Part shown: in pieces, positions 9,165 to 18,408 of the stretch | Position numbering within the stretch: position 1 is the first letter of the stretch | Layout: each line of letters opens with the position of its first letter | Source of the DNA: Gammaproteobacteria bacterium | GTDB lineage: Bacteria > Pseudomonadota > Gammaproteobacteria > UBA1113 | Direction of reading: 5' to 3' | Length of the DNA: 62,117 nucleotides | Assembly: GCA_021773295.1 (NCBI GenBank) | Contig: JAJFKI010000071.1 | Span: 1 to 62,117, forward strand | Made by a program: the position numbers and the translations under genes | Notes under the pieces: model-generated | Database searches by the model: none | Seen by the model: only the letters and a program-made list of their open reading frames with translations | What the model was told of the DNA's origin: nothing

Positions 9165-11988
9165 TTATAAACAGACATTAAACTTACCAAAAACTAATTT
9201 CCCTATGAAGGCGAATTTATCTAACCGTGAACCGGAAATGATAAAGTTTTGGTATGAAAATAAAGTTTACGAGCAAATCCGCCAACAACATAACGGTAAG
9301 CCACAATTTATTTTACATGATGGTCCACCCTACGCTAATGGTGATATTCATATTGGTCACGCTTTAAATAAAACCTTGAAAGATATTATCGTCAAAAGCA
9401 AAACCTTAAGTGGTTTTGATGCTCCTTACGTTCCCGGTTGGGATTGTCATGGCTTGCCGATTGAATTAAACGTTGAAAAAAAGAAAGGTAAGCCCGGGGA
9501 AAAATTATCTCATAAACAATTTCGTCAAGCTTGTCGTGATTATGCTGCTGGCCAAGTTGAAAATCAAAAGCAAGCGTTTATTCGTTTAGGCGTCCTGGGC
9601 GAATGGGACAATCCCTACCTAACGATGCGTTTTCTCTATGAAGCTAATACCATTCGCACCTTAGCAACCATTATTGCTAATGGGCATTTACACCGCGGCT
9701 ATAAACCTGTTCATTGGTGCACGGCGTGTGGATCAGCCTTAGCGGAAGCGGAAGTGGAGTATATTGACAAAGAATCTCCGGCCATTGATGTGTTATTTGA
9801 TGTGGTGGATGAGTCTCTGCTTTGGTCGAAGCTCCAGCATGCACCGGATGCCAATGTGCCTAATAAGTCTTTATCTGTCGTCATTTGGACAACGACGCCT
9901 TGGACTTTGCCGGCAAATCAAGCCGTTTGTTTGCGTGCAGACTTAGCCTATTCATTAGTGGAATGTGAAATAGAAGGTAAAAAGCGTTATTTATTTATGG
10001 CCGAAGCCTTATTGAAAGATGCTTTAGTGCGTTTTAATGTTGATAATTATCGTGTGGTTGCTTATTGCCAAGGTTCAGATGTAGAGGGTATTCGCTTGCA
10101 ACATCCTTTCTATGCTAGGCAAGTGCCTCTCGTTTTAGGGGATCATGTGACAACAGATGCCGGTACCGGTTGCGTGCATACGGCTCCGGGTCATGGTCAA
10201 GAAGATTTTGAAATAGGTCAGCATTATGATTTGCCGGTGGATCATCAAGTCATGGGAAATGGTGTATTTGCTAAAGACACGGAAATGTTTGCGGGTGAAC
10301 ATGTCTTTAAAGCCAATGAGCATATTATTGAAGCTTTAAAAATGCGTGGTAATTTAATTCATTTGGCCCGCGTTAAACACAGTTATCCACACTGCTGGCG
10401 CCACAAAACACCGCTCATTTTTCGTGGTACACCACAATGGTTTGTATCCATGGAGCAACAAGGCTTAAGAGAAAAAGCCTTAATCGGTATTGAAAAGGCA
10501 AGGTGGATTCCAGCGTGGGGCCAAGCACGAATTGAGGACATGATATCTAAACGTCCCGATTGGTGTATTTCCCGTCAGCGCACCTGGGGTGTACCTCTTC
10601 CATTATTTATTCATAAGGAAAGTGGAAATTTACATCCACACACGCCATTGTTATTGCAAGAAGTTGCAACGATGGTGGAAGCGCAAGGGATTGATGCTTG
10701 GTTTGACTTAAAAGCAGAAGATCTCTTAGGAGAAGACGCTAAAGAGTATGATAAGCTCAACGATACCTTGGACGTGTGGTTTGAATCCGGCGCGAGTTAT
10801 CATTGTGTGCTGCAGCAGCGTGGCTATTTAAGTTACCCTGCGGATTTATACTTAGAAGGCTCCGATCAATATCGTGGCTGGTTCCATACCTCACTGCTGT
10901 CTTCCGTCGCGTGCAATGGGTTTGCACCTTATAAACAAGTATTGACGCATGGTTTTACTGTAGATGCCAAAGGCCACAAAATGTCGAAGTCTTTGGGGAA
11001 TGTGGTATCACCAGATAAAGTCATTAAAAGCTTAGGTGCCGATATTATTCGACTCTGGGCAGCGTCATCAGATTTTAGAAATGAGCAAGCCGTATCGGAT
11101 GAAATTTTAAAACGTACCAGTGACACCTACCGGCGTTTGCGTAACACGGCACGATATTTTTTAGCGAATCTCGAAGGGTTTGATCCAAAAACAGACATAG
11201 TGGCCGCGGAAAATATGTTAGCGCTTGATAGATGGGCTGTGGCTCAGACTGATAAAGCACAACAAGCGATTATTACTGCTTATGATGCCTATCAATTTCA
11301 TGTCATTACACAAAAAATCCATCATTTTTGTAATGTGCAAATGGGAAGTTTTTATTTGGATATCATCAAAGATAGACAATACACTTGCCAAGCTAATTCA
11401 TTAGCAAGGCGTTCGGCGCAAACAGCAATCTATCATATTGCCCATGCCTTAGTGCATTGGTTAGCGCCTATCATTAGTTTTACCGCAGAAGAAATTTGGC
11501 AACACTTGCCAGGCACCAAGGTACCAAGTGTCTTCTTAAGTCAATGGTATCAAGGGCTGTTTGCCTTAGCGGATGAAGAATTAATGGATGGCGTATATTG
11601 GGAAAAAGTAATTGCGGTGCGTGATGAAGTCAATCGTGAATTAGAAAAAGCGCGGGTTTCGGGTGTAATAGGCTCAGCCCTAGAAGCTGAAGTCACGCTT
11701 TATTGTACGAGTGAACATTATCGTTATTTATCCGCCTTGGGAGATGAATTACGTTTTGTATTGATTAGCTCAGCGGCCATGATAGAAGAAGTCACGCTCG
11801 GGCCTGAGAATGCGGTGGCTGCCGAATTGCCAGGCTTATGGATCCAAATCGCACCAGTAGAGCATGAGAAATGTGTACGCTGCTGGCATCGTCGCGTCGA
11901 TGTTGGGCAACACCAAGCGCATCCAGAGCTTTGTGGGCGCTGTATTGATAACGTTGATGGTGGGGGCGAGGAGCGCTTGTATGTCTAA
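9157..11988 (+). CDS. ileS: Isoleucyl-tRNA synthetase
   Basis: 943 aa class Ia synthetase. Visible motifs: [20 protein letters not shown] (HIGH, about residue 57), the editing-domain segment [18 protein letters not shown] ([15 protein letters not shown], about residue 608), and a C-terminal zinc site with four cysteines ([12 protein letters not shown]). It charges tRNA-Ile and hydrolyses mischarged Val-tRNA. The C-terminal zinc finger is the bacterial, mupirocin-sensitive type. Its last codons overlap the lspA start by 8 bp. Confidence 0.97.
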   Translation: MSDYKQTLNLPKTNFPMKANLSNREPEMIKFWYENKVYEQIRQQHNGKPQFILHDGPPYANGDIHIGHALNKTLKDIIVKSKTLSGFDAPYVPGWDCHGLPIELNVEKKKGKPGEKLSHKQFRQACRDYAAGQVENQKQAFIRLGVLGEWDNPYLTMRFLYEANTIRTLATIIANGHLHRGYKPVHWCTACGSALAEAEVEYIDKESPAIDVLFDVVDESLLWSKLQHAPDANVPNKSLSVVIWTTTPWTLPANQAVCLRADLAYSLVECEIEGKKRYLFMAEALLKDALVRFNVDNYRVVAYCQGSDVEGIRLQHPFYARQVPLVLGDHVTTDAGTGCVHTAPGHGQEDFEIGQHYDLPVDHQVMGNGVFAKDTEMFAGEHVFKANEHIIEALKMRGNLIHLARVKHSYPHCWRHKTPLIFRGTPQWFVSMEQQGLREKALIGIEKARWIPAWGQARIEDMISKRPDWCISRQRTWGVPLPLFIHKESGNLHPHTPLLLQEVATMVEAQGIDAWFDLKAEDLLGEDAKEYDKLNDTLDVWFESGASYHCVLQQRGYLSYPADLYLEGSDQYRGWFHTSLLSSVACNGFAPYKQVLTHGFTVDAKGHKMSKSLGNVVSPDKVIKSLGADIIRLWAASSDFRNEQAVSDEILKRTSDTYRRLRNTARYFLANLEGFDPKTDIVAAENMLALDRWAVAQTDKAQQAIITAYDAYQFHVITQKIHHFCNVQMGSFYLDIIKDRQYTCQANSLARRSAQTAIYHIAHALVHWLAPIISFTAEEIWQHLPGTKVPSVFLSQWYQGLFALADEELMDGVYWEKVIAVRDEVNRELEKARVSGVIGSALEAEVTLYCTSEHYRYLSALGDELRFVLISSAAMIEEVTLGPENAVAAELPGLWIQIAPVEHEKCVRCWHRRVDVGQHQAHPELCGRCIDNVDGGGEERLYV

Positions 11989-12472
11989 GGTTATTTGGCG
12001 GCGGCATAACTTAGTGTGGTTATGGTTAAGTTTTGCAGTCTTTGTCATCGATCAACTTTCTAAACTCTTTATGCGACATTGGCTTGATTTGTTTCAAGCT
12101 AAAAGCGTTTTTCCTTATTTCAGTTTTTTGTTATTACATAATAAGGGTGCGGCCTTTAGTTTTCTAGATGGCTATGGTAGTTGGGCGAGTTGGTGTTTAG
12201 GGATCATTACAGTCACTATTTGTGTGGCGTTAATCAATTGGATGCTGCGCACCTCGAGCAGGCGACGTTTATTACTGGTAGGGCTTGCCTTAATTATTGG
12301 TGGTGCACTTGGTAATTTATGGGATCGATTCACTTTAGGTTATGTTATCGATTTTTTATTATTTCACTATAAAGATTGGTATTTCCCTGCCTTTAATTTT
12401 GCAGATAGCGCTATTACGATGGGCGCCTTTTTATTAATTATTGATATGGTATTTTTTAACAATGAACGATGA
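11981..12472 (+). CDS. lspA: Prolipoprotein signal peptidase (signal peptidase II)
   Basis: 163 aa with four hydrophobic helices. The two catalytic aspartates lie in [16 protein letters not shown] and [11 protein letters not shown]; the NKGAAFSFL motif is also present. It cleaves the signal peptide from diacylated prolipoproteins in the inner membrane; BamD in this window would be a substrate. The start at ATG 11981 is supported by GAGGAG at 11968-11973; a longer frame back to 11864 lies inside ileS and is not needed. Confidence 0.95.
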   Translation: MSKVIWRRHNLVWLWLSFAVFVIDQLSKLFMRHWLDLFQAKSVFPYFSFLLLHNKGAAFSFLDGYGSWASWCLGIITVTICVALINWMLRTSSRRRLLLVGLALIIGGALGNLWDRFTLGYVIDFLLFHYKDWYFPAFNFADSAITMGAFLLIIDMVFFNNER

Positions 12473-12902
12473 GAAACAGATCACGGCCGATGGCGAAGCT
12501 TTGGTGCATATCACCATTACATTAAAAGATGGCACAGTTGCCGATAGCACGAAAGTAAATGCCGTGCCAAGTATTGTACGTCTAGGCGATGATAGCCTCA
12601 GTGAAACTATTCAACAAAATCTCATTGGCCTTAAGGCAGGAGATTGCAAAAAATTTGAAGTGAGCCCAGAGCAAGGCTTTGGCTTACCAAATCCTGCCAA
12701 TATCCATACCTTAAATAAAACTGATTTTCCAGACACGATTAAGCTGCAAGCAGGCATAATAGTGGAATTTGAACAAATGAATGGTCAAGCTATGCCAGGA
12801 ACCATTCGCAATGTTGAAGATGATAAAGTCACGGTTGATTTTAATCATCCCTTGTGTGGCCAAGATTTATTGTTTGAAGTTGAAGTGGTTGAGGTTTTTT
12901 AA
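12462..12902 (+). CDS. fkpB: FKBP-type peptidyl-prolyl isomerase, SlpA/FkpB type
   Basis: 146 aa. FKBP half-domains (LVHITITLKDGTVADSTK; LIGLKAGDCKKFEVSPEQGFG) surround the inserted flap (PNPANIHTLNKTDFP...), the SlyD/SlpA architecture, without the His-rich tail of SlyD. It catalyses proline isomerisation and chaperoning in the cytosol. It overlaps the lspA end by 11 bp with no clear ribosome-binding site of its own, so translational coupling is likely. In many gammaproteobacteria ispH follows; here the next gene is on the opposite strand and ispH is not in the window. Confidence 0.92.
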   Translation: MNDEKQITADGEALVHITITLKDGTVADSTKVNAVPSIVRLGDDSLSETIQQNLIGLKAGDCKKFEVSPEQGFGLPNPANIHTLNKTDFPDTIKLQAGIIVEFEQMNGQAMPGTIRNVEDDKVTVDFNHPLCGQDLLFEVEVVEVF

Positions 12903-12903
12903 T

Positions 12904-14046
12904 CTACAAGGAGTGTAAAAATAACTCTAGACCATAAGCTGTTATTTTATCGCTGAGTGGAAACTGATGTTTGCCAGGATAAATAACCGTTAATTCATCT
13001 AACTGTAAATCTTGTAGTGCTATTCCCATCGACTTTGTTAATTTAGGGCTGTCAGTAAATTTGAATTCATACCCTAATTTTTTACCCTCTTTAATGATTA
13101 ATAAGTCCAGCTCAGCATTTGCATGCGTTGCCCAAAAGTAACAGTCTTGATGATTAACTTTCTTAGCACGGATGATTTCTTCTAAAGCAAAGCCTTCCCA
13201 CGATGCACCTAGTTTTGGGTGTTGCCACAGTTCATCGATTGTTTTTATACTGAGTAACGCATGTAATAAACCACTGTCTCTAAAATAAATTTTAGGGGAT
13301 TTTACCTGGCGTTTTTTAATATTTTCATGCCAAGGTTGTAATTGCCTTATCATAAATGTATGGCTGAGTATGTCGGCATAGTCGCGAATCGTATTGTGTG
13401 ATAATCCCATCGAGCGTCCAATTTCAGACGCATTGAAAATATTTCCGTGATAATGGCTGAGCATCGTCCAAAATCTTCTTAAGTTTGCCGGTAAAATATT
13501 AATGCCTAAATTAGGTATATCTACTTCGAGATACGTACGAATATAATTTTCTCTCCACTGATAACTTATTTCCGAGGTGTTGGCAAGATATGATTTGGGG
13601 AAGCCGCCTCTAAGCCATAATGTTTCTAAATTACCAGTTTCTGAGAAATTGAAAGGGGTTAATTCAATATAACTTATTCTACCGGCGAGGCTTTCGGATG
13701 ATTGGCGTAATAACTCTCGTGATGCTGAGCCTAGAATTAAATATTTTTGTTCGTGGTTGGTGTTGTCTACTAATACTCTTAAAGTGCGAAACAATTCTGG
13801 ACTATGTTGAATTTCATCAATTGCGATTAAACCGGATAAGCGTGATAAGACTAATTCAGGGTTAGCGAGTCTTGCGAGATCACTTGGCCTTTCTAAATCA
13901 AAGTAAGCCCCCAGTTTATGGTTAAGCGTTTGGATGTAGGTTTTTGCTAAGGTTGTTTTGCCACATTGTCTGGGGCCCAATAATGCCACAACGGGGTTGA
14001 CTAGAAATGCATGCTCGATGGATTGTTGAAATAAGGTGCGGTCCAT
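12904..14046 (-). CDS. AAA ATPase with C-terminal DUF4143
   Basis: 380 aa. Walker A GPRQCGKTTL at about residue 24 and Walker B with sensor (LIAIDEIQHSPELFRTLR) at about residue 90 define the AAA_14 domain; the C-terminal half (YFRDSGLLHALLSI; GASWEGFALEEII; FWATHANAELDLLI; GYEFKFTDSPK) is the DUF4143 nuclease-like fold with the E-x-K-like pattern. Such stand-alone ATPases are scattered accessory genes with no settled function; an antitoxin or defence role is sometimes proposed. It abuts fkpB tail-to-tail. The start ATG (14046) comes right after a 49-bp palindrome that contains its ribosome-binding site, so expression may be controlled there. Confidence 0.88.
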   Translation of the reverse strand: MDRTLFQQSIEHAFLVNPVVALLGPRQCGKTTLAKTYIQTLNHKLGAYFDLERPSDLARLANPELVLSRLSGLIAIDEIQHSPELFRTLRVLVDNTNHEQKYLILGSASRELLRQSSESLAGRISYIELTPFNFSETGNLETLWLRGGFPKSYLANTSEISYQWRENYIRTYLEVDIPNLGINILPANLRRFWTMLSHYHGNIFNASEIGRSMGLSHNTIRDYADILSHTFMIRQLQPWHENIKKRQVKSPKIYFRDSGLLHALLSIKTIDELWQHPKLGASWEGFALEEIIRAKKVNHQDCYFWATHANAELDLLIIKEGKKLGYEFKFTDSPKLTKSMGIALQDLQLDELTVIYPGKHQFPLSDKITAYGLELFLHSL

Positions 14047-14095
14047 GTTTTACCTTGAAAATAGTAAATGATACTTACAATTTTCAAGGTAAAAC
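14047..14095. promoter_or_regulatory. 49-bp palindrome covering the RBS of the DUF4143 ATPase gene
   Basis: Arms 14047-14067 and 14075-14095 are 21 bp with one mismatch around the 7-nt core ATGATAC. On the minus strand the arm CAAGGTAAAAC ends just before the ATG, so the AAGG ribosome-binding site is inside the stem. It can act as a DNA operator, an RNA hairpin hiding the RBS, or the end of a mobile repeat. Confidence 0.75.
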
Positions 14096-14180
14096 ACTGA
14101 TTTGTCAAATTATTAAATAAAAATCGATATAAATCAGTAAGTTACCTTCGCTCTCTGGCCAATGATGAGAGTGCTACCGG

Positions 14181-14233
14181 GTCTTTTACCTTGAAAATTG
14201 TAAGTATCATTTACAATTTTCAAGGTAAAAGAC
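14181..14233. repeat. 53-bp perfect palindrome, second inverted copy of the 14047 element
   Basis: Arms 14181-14203 and 14211-14233 are 23 bp and perfectly complementary around GTATCAT. Its core is the reverse complement of the palindrome at 14047 with one mismatch, so the two form an inverted pair about 85 bp apart. The 85 bp between them hold no open reading frame I can support. Confidence 0.8.
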
Positions 14234-14275
14234 CTCTGGAAAGTGTGTTATTGGCGTGAAGTCCAGCAGCAGATG

Positions 14276-15007
14276 TTAGGACTCAAAACTAGCAATAGTG
14301 ATCCAATCAGGAATGTAGCTGTTCGCATGTTTTAATGCTTGGCGATGCTGTTCGCAGCGTGGATCGAAACCTGTGAGTAATTTCCAAAAAGCAGGGGAGT
14401 GATCTAAGCGTTTTGTGTGACAAAGTTCGTGGAGTAACACATGCTGTACTAAGGTTGGTGGTAAAAACAGTAAATTGCAATTGAGGGAAATGCGTTTATC
14501 GTGGGAGCAACTCCCCCAGCGGGTTTTTTGACTGCGTATCGTTAAGCCTTGATAAGGTAAGTTGAACTGCATGCTTAGTTGCTTTAATAGCGGATTAAAA
14601 TGTCTTTCAGCACTAAGTTTCAGCCATTCTATGATTGCTTTAATGCACGCTGTTTTTTCTAATAGATTTCCGAAGACGTTTAACTGTTGATTGTCCGTGC
14701 CAACGGCGAGCGTGTGTTTTTTTTGAGTTGCAACGTAGTCAACATGCCAGACTTCATTGATAGCGCGTAACGCAAGGGATTCAGGTAATAGGATTTCAAC
14801 CGGTTTTACCTTAGCTAAATGCTTGTTAATCCAATGACGTTTTTTATCAATAAAAGCCAGAATGTCTGGTAGAGGGAGCTCCCGAGGTGTCACGACTTCT
14901 AAGCCTTTATGGGCCGTGATTTTTAACTGCAAATATTTACAGCGTTTATTGATTTTTACCTTAAAGGGAGGTGGCCACATACGTTCTCTTGCATCTTTTT
15001 GTATCAT
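14276..15007 (-). CDS. YgjP/DUF45-type zinc metallopeptidase-like protein
   Basis: About 243 aa. The C-terminal third has the SprT/YgjP signature: TRWGSCSHDKRISLNCNLLFLPPTLVQHVLLHELCHTKRLDHSPAFWKLL, spoken of as WGSC followed by HELCH and a third histidine (H in LDHS). These residues bind zinc in wintulin-like metallopeptidases. Cellular substrate is unknown. The frame extends to a TTG at 15082, but that codon sits inside a palindrome probably belonging to the upstream gene's terminator, so ATG 15007 is preferred; ATG 14980 is also possible. It follows the disordered protein gene on the same strand, but the hairpin between them argues for separate units. Confidence 0.75.
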   Translation of the reverse strand: MIQKDARERMWPPPFKVKINKRCKYLQLKITAHKGLEVVTPRELPLPDILAFIDKKRHWINKHLAKVKPVEILLPESLALRAINEVWHVDYVATQKKHTLAVGTDNQQLNVFGNLLEKTACIKAIIEWLKLSAERHFNPLLKQLSMQFNLPYQGLTIRSQKTRWGSCSHDKRISLNCNLLFLPPTLVQHVLLHELCHTKRLDHSPAFWKLLTGFDPRCEQHRQALKHANSYIPDWITIASFES

Positions 15008-15069
15008 TTTCTTAAAAAAAAGTTCATCAGGCACGAAGTAGTCTAAAGGAAGCAAGGTGAAAAGCAATA

Positions 15070-15108
15070 ATTTGCGGCGCAAATAAGGTGCATTTGCGCC
15101 GCAAATTT
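15070..15108 (-). terminator. Perfect 16-bp inverted repeat, probable terminator of the disordered-protein gene
   Basis: AATTTGCGGCGCAAAT (15070-15085) and ATTTGCGCCGCAAATT (15093-15108) are exact complements with a 7-nt loop. It begins 50 bp beyond the stop of the minus-strand gene at 15158. There is no clean T-run after the stem, so a terminator role is likely but not certain. Confidence 0.55.
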
Positions 15109-15157
15109 TTACGCCGGCATAAAAATTCTTTTATAACAATAAGTTATAAAAACCTAT

Positions 15158-16843
15158 TTACTGTGTAAATAATGCACCTGGTGCAGCTCTTTGGCGTTTA
15201 TTAGTGTTATCGTTTTCCGGTGCTTGCATTTCGGTATACTCATTAGACCGTTTACGACGAAGTTGCAAAGCTGCCGTCCTGTCATTAGCAACGGTTGCAG
15301 CAGTTGGTGCGGGTGCTTCGGTCCAAAAAGTACTTACAGAAGAGGTATGAGATGGTCTTTTCGGTGCCGATGCTTTTGGCTCTGGCGTTGGGGGAGCCGG
15401 AGGCGAGCTAGGAGATGAGACCTCGTCACTGGGTAAATCACCATCCTCTAACGAAGACTCAGCCTTACGCTCATCGCTTGTATCAACGGCCTGTGAGATA
15501 TTTTTAGGTGATACGTCTTGTGTTATGTTGAGCGTTAAGGTGAACGGCTCGTCTGCATCAGATAGGGTTTTTTCTTCCGTCTCTTGTTCTAATACCAAAC
15601 CATAGCGACGAATGGGGTAACATGGCTTTCTATTAGTCGCTTGGGTTGGGCTAAATCCCTCATCACTAAAAAAAGAGCTCTTGGTGGCCACTTGGGCCCG
15701 TATAATGGACTCAGCCACACTATCAGACAGTGCTGTTGCCACTGGTTTTTCCTCTCGGTTATTAGCACCTATGGCTGAAATTTCGCTATCACTAATGCTT
15801 AATGAGGGTACGAATCTATGGTTCCCTTGGTCTTGGTACATTGTATCCAATGTGGCTGCCGGAATGGGACGAGCGTGAGTTCGCTCGGGCGTTGCTACGC
15901 CAATTCGTTGCAATACCGGTTGAGGTGTTTCATCGACATAGACAGTAGGGTGTTCAGGTGTATGAGGGGCGCTTGCATTCACATGATCTTTTTTCTCTTC
16001 TTCGCTACCAGCATCAACTGCGTGTATATAAGAGCACGCAGCTGCTGCTGGGGCTGATAGGGTTTCTTCTGGGAAGGCGTCGCTGCTCGCTGCTGGCACA
16101 ATGGTTATCGTATAATTTGAGTGATTTAATTCATCGAAATTGTTTAATAGGAACCGCCTGAGTCCTGGATTCTCCTCCAGAAGGCTCATCGCTTTTTCAA
16201 GTTCATTATTAATCATATTTTCGTAGTCAATGTACCAAGCAGTGGCTGTTTGTAAGCGTCCAAATGCAGGGTATTGTTCGAAGACTTGCGCTATTAAATC
16301 CTGATTAAGCTCAGGGTTTTGTAGTTCTTCATCGGTGAAGTCTTCATAAATAATTCTCTTCAGTAGCTTTAAGCTGGCGTCCGGCGTTGGATGATCAACT
16401 TTGATGACCATTAAGGAGAAATACTTATTTGCTAACGTTTTTTTATGTGTGCACAAGACGCCAATAAATGCGGCAGCGAAGTCCGCGATCTCAGGCACAA
16501 CATTGCTAGGCATACGATTGTATTCAGCACGCTTTTCGGTTTCAAATAATGATAATGCGCATAAAAGAAGTTGTCGGGTGAGTGGCACAGTTTGGGCCTT
16601 AAAACCATTTATTAATGTGTTAAAAAGTGTTGTTATGAGCTGCTGTGCTTCGGGAATGTTATCAAGATTACCAATGAGTTTACTGTGATCGGAGTTATAG
16701 TGTTGGTACAAATTTGGATAATTAGCTCGAATGTGATCACGGATATAACAGATTGCTAATCTTTTCGCGTGTTCCGATGGTAAACTATTTACATACGAAA
16801 CAATAAAGGCAGTCATGCTAGTTGTGGTTGCTTCTCTTGTCAT
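15158..16843 (-). CDS. Unknown protein with helical N-half, disordered C-half and nuclear-localisation-like motif; candidate effector
   Basis: 561 aa; I do not recognise a family. Residues 1-250 look helical and folded. Residues 250-561 are rich in Ser, Pro, Glu, Thr and Ala with stretches such as SSPSSPPAPPTPEPKAS, typical of disorder. Near the end are two basic clusters, RRKR (529-532) and NKRQR (548-552), spaced like a bipartite nuclear localisation signal. The same NKRQR motif occurs in the GNAT protein at 38292. No signal peptide or membrane helix is seen. AGGA lies about 5 nt before the ATG. A secreted, host-nucleus-directed effector is the leading idea (inference). Confidence 0.7.
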   Translation of the reverse strand: MTREATTTSMTAFIVSYVNSLPSEHAKRLAICYIRDHIRANYPNLYQHYNSDHSKLIGNLDNIPEAQQLITTLFNTLINGFKAQTVPLTRQLLLCALSLFETEKRAEYNRMPSNVVPEIADFAAAFIGVLCTHKKTLANKYFSLMVIKVDHPTPDASLKLLKRIIYEDFTDEELQNPELNQDLIAQVFEQYPAFGRLQTATAWYIDYENMINNELEKAMSLLEENPGLRRFLLNNFDELNHSNYTITIVPAASSDAFPEETLSAPAAAACSYIHAVDAGSEEEKKDHVNASAPHTPEHPTVYVDETPQPVLQRIGVATPERTHARPIPAATLDTMYQDQGNHRFVPSLSISDSEISAIGANNREEKPVATALSDSVAESIIRAQVATKSSFFSDEGFSPTQATNRKPCYPIRRYGLVLEQETEEKTLSDADEPFTLTLNITQDVSPKNISQAVDTSDERKAESSLEDGDLPSDEVSSPSSPPAPPTPEPKASAPKRPSHTSSVSTFWTEAPAPTAATVANDRTAALQLRRKRSNEYTEMQAPENDNTNKRQRAAPGALFTQ

Positions 16844-16946
16844 TTTATCCTCTTGTATACCTGTTTATTATTAAAAGTGCGCATATTATATGTATGCAAC
16901 CTTAACATTTTATTAAAGCGAAGACAATGATTCATAGTGTTTTGAT

Positions 16947-17978
16947 TTAAATGAAGTTTTTTGAAAGTCCAGCAATATTACTGACCGCATTGACCCAGGC
17001 GGAGTTGCTATTGAGACAGGGAATGAATTGAAAAGCGCTACCACCTAAGGCTTGCCATTGCTCGCGGCCACGGATATTGATTTCTTCCAAGGTTTCTAAG
17101 CAATCTGCCACGAAGGATGGGCAGGCGATGCTTAAGCGTTTTACGCCTTGCGCTGCTAATTGTGTCATTAATTCATCCGTATAAGGCTTGATCCAAGGTA
17201 TTCTACCCAGGCGAGATTGAAAACACGTGCTAACGTCTCGGCCTTCAAGGGATAAGGTCTTTGCGAGTAAGCGCGATGTGGCATGGCATTGGGCGCGGTA
17301 ACAAAAGCGATTGGCACTGATGATGGCAGGGCAAGAGTGGTCTAAATCGCAATGGGTGGCTTTGCTATCTTCGCTTTTTTTGATTTGTCTTTCAGGAATA
17401 CCGTGGTAACTGAAGAGGATGTGATCGGGTTTGAAAGTGATTAGTTGTTCTTGCATGGATTGCTGCAGGGCATAAAGATAAGCTGGGTGATTATAAAAGT
17501 CATGGATTACTTCAATCGATGGGATATTCGCTTTAGTTTTTAAACCGTTGAAACACGCTTCGATAGCAGAGCCTGTGGTCGCAGAAGCGTATTGTGGGAG
17601 TAGGGGCAAAATTTTAAGGTGACTAATATTTTTCGCTAACAATTTCTCAAGCGCTTGTTGAATACTCGGTTGGCCATAGCGCATGCCGAGCTTAACGATG
17701 CATTGATCCCTTAACTGTGCTTGTACCTTTTCACATAAGGCTTGACTGTGCAACAACAAAGGTGAGCCACGCTCAGTCCAAATGGATTGATAGAGCTTAC
17801 TAGATGCACGAGCGCGGCTTGGCAGTATGTAGCCATTGACGAGTAACCAGCGCAGAGGATTAGCTAAGTCGATGACTCTTGGATCAGAGAGAAATTGTTT
17901 TAAAAATGCTTTGACAGAGGCTTTATTTGGACTGCTTGGCGTGCCAAGATTAATGAGAAGTAGGCCCGTCTTTTTCAT
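16947..17978 (-). CDS. hemH: Ferrochelatase
   Basis: 343 aa, full length. Family motifs: LLLINLGTPSSPNKASVKAFLKQFLSDPRVID at the N-terminus, the active-site histidine in LFSYHGIPERQI (about 195), and the C-terminal CPSFVADCLETLEEINIRGR containing the conserved glutamate. It inserts Fe2+ into protoporphyrin IX, the last step of haem synthesis, at the membrane surface. Cysteines in the DLDHSCP / CYRAQC region resemble those of gammaproteobacterial enzymes. It starts right after the stop of the pilin gene (no gap), so the two are probably co-transcribed. Confidence 0.95.
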   Translation of the reverse strand: MKKTGLLLINLGTPSSPNKASVKAFLKQFLSDPRVIDLANPLRWLLVNGYILPSRARASSKLYQSIWTERGSPLLLHSQALCEKVQAQLRDQCIVKLGMRYGQPSIQQALEKLLAKNISHLKILPLLPQYASATTGSAIEACFNGLKTKANIPSIEVIHDFYNHPAYLYALQQSMQEQLITFKPDHILFSYHGIPERQIKKSEDSKATHCDLDHSCPAIISANRFCYRAQCHATSRLLAKTLSLEGRDVSTCFQSRLGRIPWIKPYTDELMTQLAAQGVKRLSIACPSFVADCLETLEEINIRGREQWQALGGSAFQFIPCLNSNSAWVNAVSNIAGLSKNFI

Positions 17979-18392
17979 TTACCAACACTCAGCAACCGTG
18001 CCAGTGCCAGTAATGGTTTTTTCACCGGCTTGGTTATAAGTATAACTGCCACACTCGGTGTCATTTTTTGCTTGTGACTTAACGGGGCTTGCCTCGATGA
18101 GGTACGTTTTATCGGTGGCACCATTAATCGTTAAGGTGTAATAACCTTCGGGTGATATTTCTTGGATATCTAAGTTCATTAAGGTTGCTCCCTTATAACT
18201 GTGGTGTTGTGCGTGGTATTCATTGAGTTCTGTGGCCAATTCTAATAAGGCCACTTGGCCATCGAGGCGGCGAGTTTTGGTGACATAGCGCGTGTATTTA
18301 GGATAGGCATAAATGGCAAGTGCCGCGATAATGGCGATGGCAATTAATACTTCGAGTAGGCTAACGCCGGTTGTTTTTCTTAGTCTCATCAT
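17979..18392 (-). CDS. pilE: Type IV pilin-like protein (PilE-type)
   Basis: 137 aa. The class III leader is RLRKTTG followed by VSLLEVLIAIAIIAALAIYAYPKY; the glycine before the cut and Glu at position +5 are present, with Val instead of Phe/Met at +1. The C-terminal domain has a Cys pair (ECGSYTY ... AECW) that could form the pilin D-loop. It would be processed by PilD prepilin peptidase and assembled into type IV pili. No other pilus genes are nearby, though isolated pilE-like genes are common in this group. The ATG-ATG start lacks a good ribosome-binding site. Confidence 0.85.
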   Translation of the reverse strand: MMRLRKTTGVSLLEVLIAIAIIAALAIYAYPKYTRYVTKTRRLDGQVALLELATELNEYHAQHHSYKGATLMNLDIQEISPEGYYTLTINGATDKTYLIEASPVKSQAKNDTECGSYTYNQAGEKTITGTGTVAECW

Positions 18393-18408
18393 TCACAGGT
18401 CCTATTTG

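Noticed and set aside
11864..11980. Longer lspA start inside ileS
   Set aside because: The extension is ileS sequence in another frame; ATG 11981 has GAGGAG correctly spaced.
12904..14046. Toxin-antitoxin pair built on the DUF4143 ATPase
   Set aside because: No small partner gene lies on either side; the upstream gap holds only palindromes.
17979..18392. Start of a type IV pilus operon
   Set aside because: Only one pilin-like gene is present; neighbours are hemH and an MFS transporter.
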